Assembly (NCBI GenBank): GCA_030411725.1
Contig: MU839831.1
Location: forward strand, 1,178,001-1,242,000
DNA from: Echria macrotheca
Taxonomy: Eukaryota; Ascomycota; Sordariomycetes; Sordariales; Schizotheciaceae
Reading direction: 5' to 3'
DNA length: 64,000 nucleotides
The notes under the pieces are model-generated. The model worked only from the letters and a program-made list of their open reading frames with translations. It did not search any database and was not told the DNA's origin. Made by a program: the position numbers and the translations under genes. Shown here in pieces: positions 11,449 through 22,024 of this stretch (positions are counted from its first letter, which is position 1; the number at the start of each line of letters is the position of its first letter).

Positions 11449-13109
11449 CTAATGCCCAGTTCCCCGGATGCACTCTGGCAGCCACGCGTCCCTGCACCTT
11501 CCGAAAATCCGAAACACGGCGGCTAGCAGACCACAGCTTCCCCGGGCCAGAGTCGGGGGCGTCGAAGGCACACGCCCAAACTTGACCTGGAAGGACGCTC
11601 CAGGGGCCATTTGGAGTCCACGGAACACGGTTGCCAGCTCTGCAGTCCTCAACTCGGCAGCGGCTTCGAAATTGGCACCCTCGCTTCCCGAGTCATGGCC
11701 TTCGGCGGTATAGGCACCATAATCAGGAACCGCCAATCTTTTCGCAGACAAGACAACAGTGAAGAACCGCAGCGCCCGCCCTCGCTCAGCCCGACGATTG
11801 AACGCGTCGCACACCTCCCTGACGGTCGCAACCTCAGTATCATAGGAATCCCCAAAGCACGCCATATGCAGCACGACGCCCCTGACGAGCTCGAACGCCG
11901 CCGGACGCGTGTGGGCGAACAAGCCAAAAACCGCCGGATCAAAAACTTCGATCGTAGCATTTGTCCACAAGACCGACCCCATCTCGGCCGTGAACTTCCG
12001 GCTGACTTGTGATAGATCCCGGGCGATCTGGTAATCCAGCGGCGTCCGGTAACGGCATGTACATTTGTCAATATCCTGACGAGGAGGCCGGTACCGACAG
12101 CCGTAGCGTTCAAGTCCTTCACCAGGACTGAGGGACTGGCTTAGCCAAAACGAGGTTTTGAACATCAAATGATCAGGGTCTGGCTCATGCTGGCGCGTTT
12201 CGCAGTCTGGGTCTGGGTCCATGACGCGGCTGATGGTTACGCAGTAGGGGCGATAGAGTTGACTCGCACCCTCCAGCTCAAAAAACGTGGAGTCAATACC
12301 TAGTACAGATTCCGGGCTCGGGGAAAAGTCTCCTGCTTCTTCGACTTCTTCTTCCTCTCCTTCTTCGGCCTTGTCCGCCAATGTGAGGACGGGTGGGGCA
12401 GGAAAGGCTGGCAGCGGGGGAAAGCTCTCCATGGGCACCAGTGGAGCTGATCTGGCCGAGCCGCGTGGGATCCGGAACCCGTGACCGTTGTCGCTGCTGC
12501 TGTTGTCACTACCATCACCGCCGTTCGCGTCAGGTTTCTCTTCTAACGCGCGGATGGCCTTGTACGTCTCGAGGACGTCTCCGCGGTAAAAGGTCTCCGA
12601 GATCGAACGCCACTCGTCCACCGTGCGGTATTCCATGGGCGGATCCACCACGGGGAAGCCGTATTCTACCGTCATTTTGGCGTAATCGTCTTCTTTCAGG
12701 TCGGATGCATAGGCCGAGTCGCTAACCACGAACCGAACTCCACGGCCGACCGCATTATTGTCGAAATAGAGATTGTGACCCGGGAACAGCCGGGCGAGCA
12801 GGATTCCGTAGATCTGGTAGCGTATCTCCGCGGGCAGCTTCATAAACGGGAAGGGTTTTATTAGTTCTAGGGTGGGCCTAGCAGGCAGGTCAGTTCCTTG
12901 CTCTGGAGATAGGTTTTCAGCTGTCAGACTTGCCCCCTGACAGTCCTCAGCCGCTCGGCCGGCCATATTTTATATTTGTACTCGATACGTCCCGGGACGG
13001 AGTCGGCGAAATCGCGGGGCAAAAAGTCGAAGGATCCGAAACCTTGGGTGTAGTCGGCCCTGGGACTCGTATTCTCGGAAAAGTCAATGTCACTGTCAGT
13101 GTCGTCCAT
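11449..13109 (-). CDS. Protein with N-terminal F-box-like (2EXR-type) motif
   Basis: Preferred model: exon 1 12989-13109 (acidic start MDDTDSDIDFSE) joined over a 65-nt intron (GTATCG donor, ACAG acceptor, phase 1) to exon 2 11449-12920, giving 530 residues. A single-exon alternative starting at 12966 (505 residues) cannot be excluded. The recognisable element is PFPFMKLPAEIRYQIYGILL, matching the short F-box-like motif found at the start of many fungal proteins that would dock to SCF-type complexes or act in protein interaction. An acidic Glu-rich stretch and a Cys-containing central block (CGCRY, KCTCRYR) follow, and LDYQIARDLSQVSRKF resembles the usual second conserved block of these proteins. 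The target is unknown. Confidence 0.75.
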
Positions 13110-13638
13110 CTCTTTTCTGTGGTCGTCGGACTGAGATCTGGTGTGGGATGCTGGAGCAATGGAAGGCAGATCAGAAAGATTTGGGACGCGGCAGGTCTGA
13201 TTGATCCAGTAAAAATCCGCCGGCGAAACGGAAATATGCGGGCTCCGCCGCCTCTTGCTTCCAGGAGGTTGAAGCTTTTCTTGGAGGCGCTAAGTGGACG
13301 GACCTGATGCAGTCGTTAGTTGCAGTACTAAATTTGTTCTGTCCCGGAACCCTGCATTGGCTTTTGAGAAAACAGTCCCATGTGCTGGACCAGGGATGGC
13401 ATGGTGCTATGGAACATACCTAGGTACGTAGGCAGAACAAATACCATTGTGTTGGCGCCCCATTGTGTTATATTTTGAGATATTTGGCCTCGATACTAAG
13501 AGGGGCCTCATCACCATTATATTCATTATTTAGAGTGTTGGATGTTTCATAAGAGTCGCTGATATCTCGTCTTCTCGGAATGTCGGGTCAAGATGTCGAT
13601 CCGATTGAATAATCCAATTGACGAGATGAACTGTCTAG
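13110..13638. other. Intergenic region
   Basis: No gene supported. It contains a short CCTAGGTA element near 13424, one of several in the window (see findings). Confidence 0.55.
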
Positions 13639-14172
13639 CTATCCTTGATGCCCAGGTTCTTTGCATTCTCCTCCTGGCTCCTCCGGAACTTCGTCCTCAA
13701 CGACCCAAAATCCGGCGATAACAGATCCATCTCCGGCAGAGCTACCGCCTCGGCAATCAGGATGACAGTACTCGCGGGTAAGCGGATGACTGAGCCAACA
13801 GTGGCACTGACAACGTCGATTTGTCAGGGATTTCCATCGCTTCAAGGATGGGAGACTTACACAATACCATTCCCACTCCCTCGTCTTCTTGAGTTTGTTC
13901 GGATTCCTATGGCCCTTGTAGACTCTTGGCGACTCCAGCATAACCCTGCATTCATCGCAGCGCCGGTGGCCTTGTGGCGTGGGAGGATTTTCCTGAACCT
14001 TCTTTGTCTTGCTCTTTGCCTTTCTCGTATGTCTATTGGTAGAATCGTCGACTTGATTGCTCTTCAGGCTGTCCGCAGCGCCCGATTCATCCACCTCAGA
14101 GGGATCCATTCGCCGCACCTGGCCATCCGCCATGTTCCCAACGGTAGGGTGGCCTTCATCGTCCATCGCCAT
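13639..14172 (-). CDS. Small Cys/His-rich protein of unknown function
   Basis: Exon 1 13861-14172 and exon 2 13639-13806, joined over a 54-nt phase-0 intron (GTAAGT donor, CAG acceptor), give 159 residues starting MAMDDEGHPTVG. An upstream in-frame ATG at 14361 would add 63 residues of less convincing sequence. The N-terminal half is charged and basic (KAKSKTKK). The second half holds paired cysteines and histidines (CDEC, YCCHCW, YCHPDC) that could bind zinc. Removing the intron brings the Cys pairs together, which supports the splice. No family is recognised; a small nuclear or RNA-related protein is possible but unproven. Confidence 0.5.
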   Translation of the reverse strand: MAMDDEGHPTVGNMADGQVRRMDPSEVDESGAADSLKSNQVDDSTNRHTRKAKSKTKKVQENPPTPQGHRRCDECRVMLESPRVYKGHRNPNKLKKTREWEWYCVSLPSLKRWKSLTNRRCQCHCWLSHPLTREYCHPDCRGGSSAGDGSVIAGFWVVEDEVPEEPGGECKEPGHQG

Positions 14173-15228
14173 TGTATGTGCATGGAGGGCCGGGGAAGGA
14201 AAACGACGAAAGACGACAGAGTCATCAACTTGCCATGGGCTCGAAGGTCCGACGGCTGAATGCGGGGTTCGGTGGGCAACAAAGAGTGTGTCACCCGAGA
14301 CGTGTCGTGTGATTGGGCGGTTTGCTTGTTGCTTAGCTGCGCAAACAGTCCTTTTACTCACTTATTTGCATGGAGACGGACGCCGTTGATATTGATCGCG
14401 CTGCAACAATGTTTGACTGCTATGCTGATGACATGCTTTCACACAAATACATGTATACTTAGCCAAACACATAATTACGAACGGGAGATGTGTGTGAAGC
14501 TTCAACAGTCAGGAGAAGGCCCAGGAGAGTAAACAACACGCGATGGAAAACCCAGTTCCTAGCGCGTTCAACGAGCCACTCCAGCCACAGCAAAGTTGCA
14601 CTGACGCACTGATATTCGCATGAAATACGAAATTGTGATATCTAGCAATCTATATTTCGTTGTGGGCCGCTCGAAGCCCCTGACAATCCGTGGTGACTGT
14701 CTTTTGGCGAAGTACCATATATACCTACCTATTCTACCAAGTCTCTGCCACGCAATGGCCATCCACGGAAGCCTACATCTGCATGTTTATGACCGCAAAT
14801 TCCCGCTTTATCTTCTCACAATCACCGTTCAACATTGCTTTGCAAGCCTCTCTCGTCAACCGCAGCAACGTTGACTTGTAGCTCTCAAGACAAGCTCCAA
14901 CCTCCCAACTGGGGGATCGCGGAGACCGGATGAAATTGAGCTACATGTTGTGAATTAGGACCGCGTCTCCACCACGACACGAGAAAATGCCAGGCCATTC
15001 AATAAACCTGGACCCCATTGTCTTGTTTTCACGACTCCTATCAAAACAGAACACGTTCAGACGAAAAAGAACGTGGGGCAGCCGTGCTGTATAAATCTAC
15101 CTAGCCACTAAATTTTCACTTCCTACCTTCGAATTTCTTCCCCTCTTCACCTAACCATCCTACAGTTGGTTTTGCAGCAGCCTCTCTTCGTTACCCAAAC
15201 CTCCAAGTCTCTTGCGACCAACCCCAAC
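14173..15228. promoter_or_regulatory. Intergenic region with duplicated promoter block (copy A)
   Basis: From about 14755 to 15150 this region aligns with the promoter of the second paralog (about 17117-17470). Shared blocks include the ATCTGCA... start, the run around CACGACACGAGAAAATG and the segment before the TATA box. This indicates the duplication unit included the promoter. The rest (14173-14750) shows nothing. Confidence 0.7.
15090..15096 (+). promoter_or_regulatory. TATA box of paralog A
   Basis: TATAAAT about 139 bp before the ATG of the first paralog. The second paralog has a matching TATA element at the equivalent place, so the element was copied with the gene. Confidence 0.5.
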
Positions 15229-16146
15229 ATGCCGGAAACCAGCGATTCGAACCCCGCCAAGCTGGGAGACCGGGCTCTGGCAGAGGAGGGACGGCGCATT
15301 CGATATGCAGTTCTGAACTTCATCCACTGGGTCTTCAAGGACTGCCGGGTCGAGATCGTCAACAGTGTTTACCCCGCCTATGAAAGAAAGCCTCGCTTTC
15401 TCCGATATGTGAAATCGACAACCGTAAAGCCAGTCGAGTATACGGACGTGCTACTTGAGAGCGAAGGAGGTCCCATCATTCTCGAAGCTTTTCTCTGGAA
15501 TGTCCTCGTGAACGAGGTTCTGGGACAGTACCTCTGGGCCGGGGAGACTGACTCTGCCCTCTTCCTCAAAATGAAGAGAAGGTTTCTCGATGGTGAGCCT
15601 GCTCATTGCCTCCCCTCCAACCCTCTTGATCCGCGTGGCTGACCTGAGCCAACAGGACTCGATCCCGATAGTTCTTGTCAGGAAGGTTACCTAAAGTGGC
15701 GCGAGTGGGTATCCACCACCATACCCCTACTTCATCAATCGACGCGTTACCGAATCGAAGAGATGAGCGACGGCTGGAAGGATAAGATGATCACCGATAT
15801 TCTGGATGTGATCGGTCACGGTATGAACCCCTTGGACAGAGGCCGGATTTCGACGGGGCTGCATGAGCTTATCGACGCCGCTGTCAAGCAAGACGAAATC
15901 CTATGTTTGCAGCAACCCGATCTGCGTTGGCTGCACGATGACAGCAAGATGCTCATGGAGTGCAAGTATAAGATGGAGGATAGAGAGCAGCGCTGGAAGC
16001 GCGCAAACGAGTTTGGGCGCATCAAAGTCCGTGTCGCGCCAGCACTGGTCAACGTCTATGGATATCAAGGGAAAGAGTCCGACATCCGTCTCGATGCAAC
16101 CACACTCATGAAGGGCATTGTTCACTGCGAGGTGCTCCACTCTTGA
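15229..16146 (+). CDS. Tandem paralog A, helical protein of unknown function
   Basis: Exons 15229-15592 and 15656-16146 (63-nt intron, phase 1) give 284 residues starting MPETSDSNPAKL. It is clearly paralogous to the gene at 17676-18611: both share YAVLNF, the YERKPRFL motif, ILEAFLW, VLGQYLW/VLGKYLW, a W-K-D-K-x-x-TDILDV block and KQDEIL, with one intron at the same codon and phase. The protein looks all-alpha and soluble, with no signal peptide or membrane segment. I do not recognise a named domain. A recent tandem duplication is the best context clue; any role would be speculation. Confidence 0.88.
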
Positions 16147-17675
16147 GGCATTCTTCACACGACGAAAGCCATTTTAGAGTTAGTAACGGGGAAGTCACAG
16201 AGAGGTTTCAGGGAATGGAGAATAGTGCTTAGGGGTCTACAAGATACCTACGACAAAGCTTGGGGGTTGCTATGCGCTTTGGCCTTGAGGTCTCATATAT
16301 CTACGACCCTACATGGCTGAGTGCAGCTGGATCCGCAAAGTTAAGTAAAATAGATGGATTAGATCCACTCGTAGTCTCCTGCGGGACCGCATCAGTCAGA
16401 GATCCGTCGTTGAATAGAGTAATTAATCCCTTTCCGCAGTAGCTGGTTAGACTCATACCAAGTGGTTTAACGAACTGTGATGTTTGCCTACGAGTTTGCT
16501 ATGACAGAACAATCGGCACGTATCAAGAAGTGTCTGCTAATAACCCACCTCTCGATCTTCTGGACAGTGTCACAGCCTTTCTCCGATTGCGCTCGTGTCG
16601 TGAGGATATTGGCACGAAAGGGGAAGAACCGTCTCCGTCCGGGACTCATCCCAAGTCTACGGGTGCTTCCAAATGTCACCCTCACAATCTCACGGGTTCT
16701 CTCCATTGACAAAAGCTGTACGTCCTGTGAATCTAGGTACCTACAAAGGCACAAAGAATTTCCCACCTCACAAACATCAAGCACCTCAACACAGCATCCT
16801 CCACTTTGGGACCCCAGCTCAGTCTTTCTCGCCATCCATACTTCTCTTCTTCTAGACTCGCATCTGTGCTGTCGGCCCTCGTCATTTTATCATATAAGCT
16901 CAGCAACCAGCACCCCATTTCCAGCTTTGCCTAGGTAGCAAGGCGCTGATTCTTTCCCAACGACCAACAGCCGCCCCGCTGTCGAGTACGAGCCGCGAAC
17001 AAGTGTATCATGCCTGCGAACAAGAAGTGGGCCAAGGTCCAGCCAACAATAAGACCCCAGAGTGATCGAAACCGCACTGAGGCTCCAGGACGCGATCTCT
17101 GCCACTCAAGCATCAACGGCCCAGATCCACAGAAACCTACCTACATCTGCAAGTTATAACCACGAATTCCCACGTTATCTTGCAAGGCCCTCTCGTCTAC
17201 CGTGGCAGCATTGACTTCCGGCTCTCAAGACAAGCCAGGTTCCCAATTTATGCTCCTAATTGGGGAATCGCTGAGATTAGATGAAAAGCTTCCTGTGGAA
17301 GCAGAACCGCGTCCCCACCACGACGCGAGAAAATGGCAGGCCATTCAATGAATTTGAGCCCCATTGTTATTTTCACGATTTCTATCAGAACAGGACGCGT
17401 TCAGACGAAAAACAAGGCGGGGGCACCAGTTGCATGCAAACCTATATATCCACCTAAACTTCACTTCCCACCATCAATTTTTCCATAACTTCACCACATC
17501 CCACTTCGGGCCTCACGTCAGTTTTTCTCTGGTCATCCAGACTTCTCCTTCTAAGAGGTCTCTCTTCTAACATCGCATTAGTGGTATCAATCCCCGACTA
17601 CCCGTCATTTCCTCCGCAACATCTCGGTGCCGATACTGCCCACAGTCAAAGTCGGAGCCAGCAAGAAAGTACACC
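16147..17675. repeat. Intergenic with truncated third leader copy and duplicated promoter (copy B)
   Basis: Two parts. About 16790-17030 resembles the leader of paralog B (matching CCACTT-GGG, TCAGT-TTTCTC, CATCCA-ACTTCTC blocks) and ends in an ATG at 17009 whose first codons read MPANKK, like MSANNQ of paralog B. The frame then becomes unrelated and stops. This is read as the 5' remnant of a third copy. About 17117-17470 repeats the promoter of paralog A, followed by the leader of paralog B. Confidence 0.6.
17443..17449 (+). promoter_or_regulatory. TATA-like element of paralog B
   Basis: TATATAT sits in the copied promoter block, at the position matching the TATA box of paralog A. Distance to the ATG is about 230 bp, longer than in copy A because the leader is longer. 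Confidence 0.4.
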
Positions 17676-18611
17676 ATGTCGGCAAACAACCAGTCGGGCA
17701 CTGGTCAGCTCTCGGACCACAAAGTGGCCGAAGTGGGAAGAAAGGTCCACTACGCTGTTCTCAACTTCGTTATTTGGACATTCAAAGATTACAAGAGCGA
17801 AGTGGTGAGCAGCCTCTACCTGGCATACGAGCGAAAGCCCCGTTTCCTGAAGTACCTGAAAGCCACGACCATGATACCCACAGACTATACCGCGGTGCTA
17901 CTGGATGAGGACGAGGGTGGCGCGATGATCCTAGAGGCCTTCCTGTGGCAGGTTCTTACGTACGAGGTCCTGGGGAAGTACCTCTGGGTCGGCGAGGCCG
18001 ACTCCAAGCTGTTGACAAAGATGAAGGCTACATTGGCGCCCGATGGTAAGACTTGCCCTGCTTTTCTGACTTACACCCCTCCGCCCACCCACCCACCCCC
18101 CGGAACCACAATGCTGACCACGAGAAAAACAGCGAGCATGCCCGGGCAGTCACCCCGCCAAGCTCACGCCCAGTGGCACGACTGGGTTTGTCAGACTGCG
18201 AAGCTGCTTCGGGATGCGAACCAGTGGCGCAACCTTGGCGACGAGTGGAAAGACAAACTTGTCACCGACATCCTGGACGTCATGGCGCACGGCCTGAGCT
18301 ACCTCGACCGTGGCCGCCTCACCACCGAACTACGCGAGATAATCGAGACGGCGCTCAAGCAGGACGAGATCCTCAGCCTGCAGAAGGCCGATGTGCGCTG
18401 GAAGTACCCGTTCAGCAAAGTGTTTGTCGACGACAGGATGTCGGATCGCGAGCAATTTATTGGCGCAAGCGTCGACACCTTTGGGGCGGTCCGGATCACC
18501 ATCACACCGGCCTTGGTCAAGGTGCATAAGTTTATGGAAGGAAATATGCTCGATGCCACGGCGTTGCTGAAGAGCATCGTCCATTGCCACCGGCTTTACA
18601 CGGGCTGTTAA
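17676..18611 (+). CDS. Tandem paralog B, helical protein of unknown function
   Basis: Exons 17676-18045 and 18133-18611 (87-nt intron, phase 1) give 282 residues starting MSANNQSGTGQL. The intron happens to stay open, so an unspliced 311-residue reading is also possible; the conserved splice position in paralog A argues for splicing. Shared motifs with paralog A run along the whole length, including YERKPRFLKY, ILEAFLWQVL and DEWKDKLVTDILDVMAHGL near the middle and TITPALVKVHKF near the end. The two proteins are far from identical, so the duplication is not recent enough to be a simple assembly artefact. Function unknown. Confidence 0.88.
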   Translation: MSANNQSGTGQLSDHKVAEVGRKVHYAVLNFVIWTFKDYKSEVVSSLYLAYERKPRFLKYLKATTMIPTDYTAVLLDEDEGGAMILEAFLWQVLTYEVLGKYLWVGEADSKLLTKMKATLAPDGKTCPAFLTYTPPPTHPPPGTTMLTTRKTASMPGQSPRQAHAQWHDWVCQTAKLLRDANQWRNLGDEWKDKLVTDILDVMAHGLSYLDRGRLTTELREIIETALKQDEILSLQKADVRWKYPFSKVFVDDRMSDREQFIGASVDTFGAVRITITPALVKVHKFMEGNMLDATALLKSIVHCHRLYTGC

Positions 18612-19634
18612 GTTTTCGCACGCTCGACTTTATATTCTGCGGTCTTTGTTATCACAGCGGCGCTCAGTCTGGCCGTCAACATATGTGGGAAACAATGTGC
18701 AGGCTGTATTGTGCAGCGGTGGTAAAATGGGAGACGGTCGGGGGCAACTTCGACGATGGCGCAGAGAGCCGGACCGGAACTCTAAAGCCCCCGAATTTCG
18801 ACGATTTGATCAAGCTGGCCAGCGGGCATGGTGACAGCAAGGACAATCACAACCCTTCAGTATTTTCGTTTACCCATCCTGGGAAAATTTGGTCAGGCAG
18901 GTACCCGGTTCGGCTCGCGTAAGGAAATACGCCGCTCTCGACTGTCCCATACACCCGCTCGCCCTGGTTATCACTGGACGTGATTAGAGGTTCACAGGAC
19001 ATTGTGCAGGGGGGCCTGGGGCGCTGGCTGTCCCCAGTGAGTGGCAAGCCGAGGGTTATTGGAAGACTGGGACCAGAGTATTTTAGTAACAGTCGGTTCA
19101 TGTTCCTAGTTTATAGCTTGCGACTTTAGTCTGACGATTGCATCGAGCTCTTTCAGGGAGATGGTTTCTCGTCTGGCACCAGGCGTTGGTCTCCGTGGGA
19201 AAGCTATCGACAAAGCTGGCAGGTTCCAGGCTTAAGCAATAGATAGAGCGAACAAAGATATTACACATTGTGAGGAATGGTGAGAGATGCGGAAAGAGAA
19301 GAATGCCTGTAATTCTTGAATCGGACATGCTCATGTAGTCTTATGGACAGGTGCAAATGATTATATATGATTTGGTGAAAGTCTCCGCTCATCAGAGAAC
19401 CCCCCTCTAACAACCCGTCGTCCCTTTCGAACCCGGATGTCCCTCCTGTTTCTCAGTCGTCGCAGGTATCACGGAACTCCCCCATCCACCACCAACAAAC
19501 AGTCTTTGCCCGACTTTCCCAAATATCCAAGGTGACCGTTAAGTTGATATAACGATGAGCAGCCCGTCACGGCACTCATCTCACACATCGTCCATCCCTC
19601 TGTTGACGTTGTCGCACCCTTGAGCTCCTCCTCA
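18612..19634. other. Intergenic region (two convergent 3' ends)
   Basis: Between paralog B and the 3' end of the small membrane-protein gene. No coding support and no repeat seen. Confidence 0.6.
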
Positions 19635-19919
19635 CTACCGTCGATCGTTGGTCCGAGCGAGATATATGAGTATCAGCGGCCATCCAACTGCTAATATGAA
19701 GGCGGCCAATATGGAGAATATGTTGACGCCTCTCTCTCCGTGTTTACCGGACCAGCGAGCGAGGAGCTGGACGGCGCAGAAGATCATGCCGATGCCGTAG
19801 AAGGAGCAGCCCCAGATGATGGCAACAAGAGTATCCGAGAACCTGTCAAACGGCGCCAAGGCGATCATGGCCCGCTTGGGGTCGGCGAAGAGATCGGGTC
19901 CCGACAGATTTTGACCCAT
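19635..19919 (-). CDS. Small two-helix membrane protein with N-myristoylation-like start
   Basis: A single exon of 94 residues starting MGQNLSGPDLFADPKRAM. A longer open frame extends to 20153 but has low-complexity, UTR-like sequence, so the ATG at 19919 is preferred. Gly2 and Ser6 fit the N-myristoylation pattern (MGxxxS). Two hydrophobic helices follow: about residues 27-48 (LVAIIWGCSFYGIGMIFCAV) and 65-87 (IFSILAAFILAVGWPLILIY), separated by a short basic loop. The C-terminus is RTNDRR. It looks like a conserved small membrane protein of filamentous fungi; function is unknown. The upstream 20100-20330 stretch is purine-rich and may be its 5' UTR or promoter. Confidence 0.7.
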   Translation of the reverse strand: MGQNLSGPDLFADPKRAMIALAPFDRFSDTLVAIIWGCSFYGIGMIFCAVQLLARWSGKHGERGVNIFSILAAFILAVGWPLILIYLARTNDRR

Positions 19920-22024
19920 CTTGACTCGTGTGTGTTCGAAAGACAGGTGGGTTATGAGTGTGGTGTGGGTAGGTGGCGAGAGAAGGTGGATGTCGAGTTG
20001 TGTGGTTTTAAGAAGGAAAAACCACGCCTGCTTTTTTGTCGGCTGCCGAGACGAAAGAAGAAAACTTCGACCAGCGAGCGGACGGAAATAAGCGCCGAGG
20101 GAATGGCGTGAAGGAAGGATTAGAGGCGATCGAAGCGAAGACGAAGAAGACAAAATTCGACCAGCGACCAGCGACCAGTGACCCTCTCAACAGGCAAACA
20201 TGGACACGAACGAAAAGAAGGGAAGTGCCCACAAACAAAAATCCCAAAGGAATGGTCGAGAGGATTTGTAAAGGGTGGGAGCAAGGAAAGGAAAGAGAGA
20301 AGGGAGGGGAAGAGGGAGGCTTGGTGGCGGGCGCAGAAGGGTAGGCCATGGATAAAAGAGGCCCTGTGAGTGGCCGAGGCCGTTAAGGTTCTGGGGGACC
20401 CGTTGAGACCGACGTCGACAATGCGGATCACGGAAGCAAGCCCACGCATCGAGTCCGCGCTGCTCGCTTCACCCCAGCCGCGGCGATCACGCAGGCTGCG
20501 CGGGCGGCCATTGGCTGCGCAAAACCCTATCGCTGCGAGAGAACAATGGCGCGTGTTGCGGAACCCCAGATTTGAGACGGTTGCTGCTTGAGCTGAGATT
20601 CCCTCGCCAATCGACCAGGGGTCTCCTCGATGGTGACCCCGCCGCAGGTGCCACCATGTGGCCCGGGCGCAAAACTAGAAACGCGCCTGATGCTGGGGGG
20701 CTTGTTAGCGCGGGCCCAACTTCACTCCGTCGTCTCAAGCGCTTGCACGAAATTCCCCGGTTTCCTTGCCCACTTTCCCATGTCCGACGAGGAAATTCCC
20801 ATGCTCGCATCGAGGGCCACCCCGTGGTCAGGTTGCCATCTGATCATGTCGGCCTGGGCAACACACCACCGGATCTCCAAAGTGGTTCGATTCTCGCAGG
20901 AAATGGCCTGCACACCAGCGGGAGGATTCTTGGATTCTGGGATCGCGGCGCCAAACATCAGCGCACTTTTTAAACATGACCTGACCTTCTCGTCAGATAC
21001 AAATTCCCCTTCCCTCCCGCTCTGTTTTTCCCATCTTTTGAGCGAATACCTTTTCCCTCTCGGCCGACCTTTCTGTCCCTCTCGTGCCCTCCTTCTCGGC
21101 CCGTGCTCTCGACCTCAAACCATGCCAAGCGGGACAACGCCCGCCAGCAGCAACCTCCTTGGCAGGGGTTAGAGACGCAAAAGGTACTGCAATCCGGACC
21201 ATGCCGCGTTTCCACGTCCTTCGCTGTGTGCCGAATTAGCAGTCTATGGACATGCTTGCACCAAACTGGCACCGCCCTGAGAAGTCGTCTCAAGAATGCC
21301 CAGCGACCGCCCCCCCCTCCTCCCCCGACGAATACCTTGGAACATCATTACTTTTTCTGGATTTCTGGGTTCTGCATGAGACTTGTCCGTGCTTGATGGC
21401 GGTGAAGGAGTCGAACATGCGACAGAAATAGTCGGAGTCAGGGTGCGGGTTGACGACAACCTCGCCAAACAATTTTGGGAGTCGAACACCGGGCTTGGCA
21501 CGGGGATGCCGGCCGTGCTGTCTCGAAGCGCCGCCGCGCCGCTAGCGATCCCGTCACCAATTATTGCTCCACAACCGGCCGATGATTGGATTGGGCCGAG
21601 CAGAGATAGGAAGTGACCGCGAAGCTTGCGTATCACTGCACGACGGTGTCAAAAAGCGCAAAAGAGGACCAGTACACAGTATTGGTTTTCTTGGGAGTTG
21701 TTGTTGTTGGCCGACGCTGCAAGTGCTGTGGAACTCCGCCGTGGTTCTTCTGATCGGCCCCCAGACGCTGTCGAGGTAAGGAACCTGGCGTCTCAGGTTG
21801 CCCGCCCCGGTGCACCCCGGGATACAGGACTGTTTGAGCTTCATTCACCGCCTGCACTCCTTGCCGAACTCCCGCAATGACGTCGATACTTGTGTCCAGC
21901 TGTGATGCATGAACGGCGCTGCAATATGCTACATATGAGATTCGTCGTAAACCCCTGGTATCTAACTCGAAATCATGACCAAAGTGCATCTTATTCCAAA
22001 CGATTTGCCATCCTCGAGGCATAT
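19920..22024. other. 2.1-kb intergenic region
   Basis: Holds the purine-rich leader/promoter of the small membrane-protein gene and, far right, the 3' flank of the methyltransferase. Many overlapping short frames (for example around 20600-21200) lack protein-like composition on either strand. No gene is supported. Confidence 0.55.

Noticed and set aside
16477..16938. 153-codon open frame between the tandem paralogs
   Set aside because: It overlaps the leader remnant of the third copy in a region that matches noncoding leader sequence.
17676..18611. Unspliced 311-residue reading of paralog B
   Set aside because: The extra segment is Pro/Thr low complexity between perfect splice sites, and paralog A has an intron at the same codon that cannot be read through.
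20572..21172. Overlapping open frames of 133 and 180 codons
   Set aside because: No family resemblance, no splice-supported continuation, and composition typical of GC-rich noncoding DNA.
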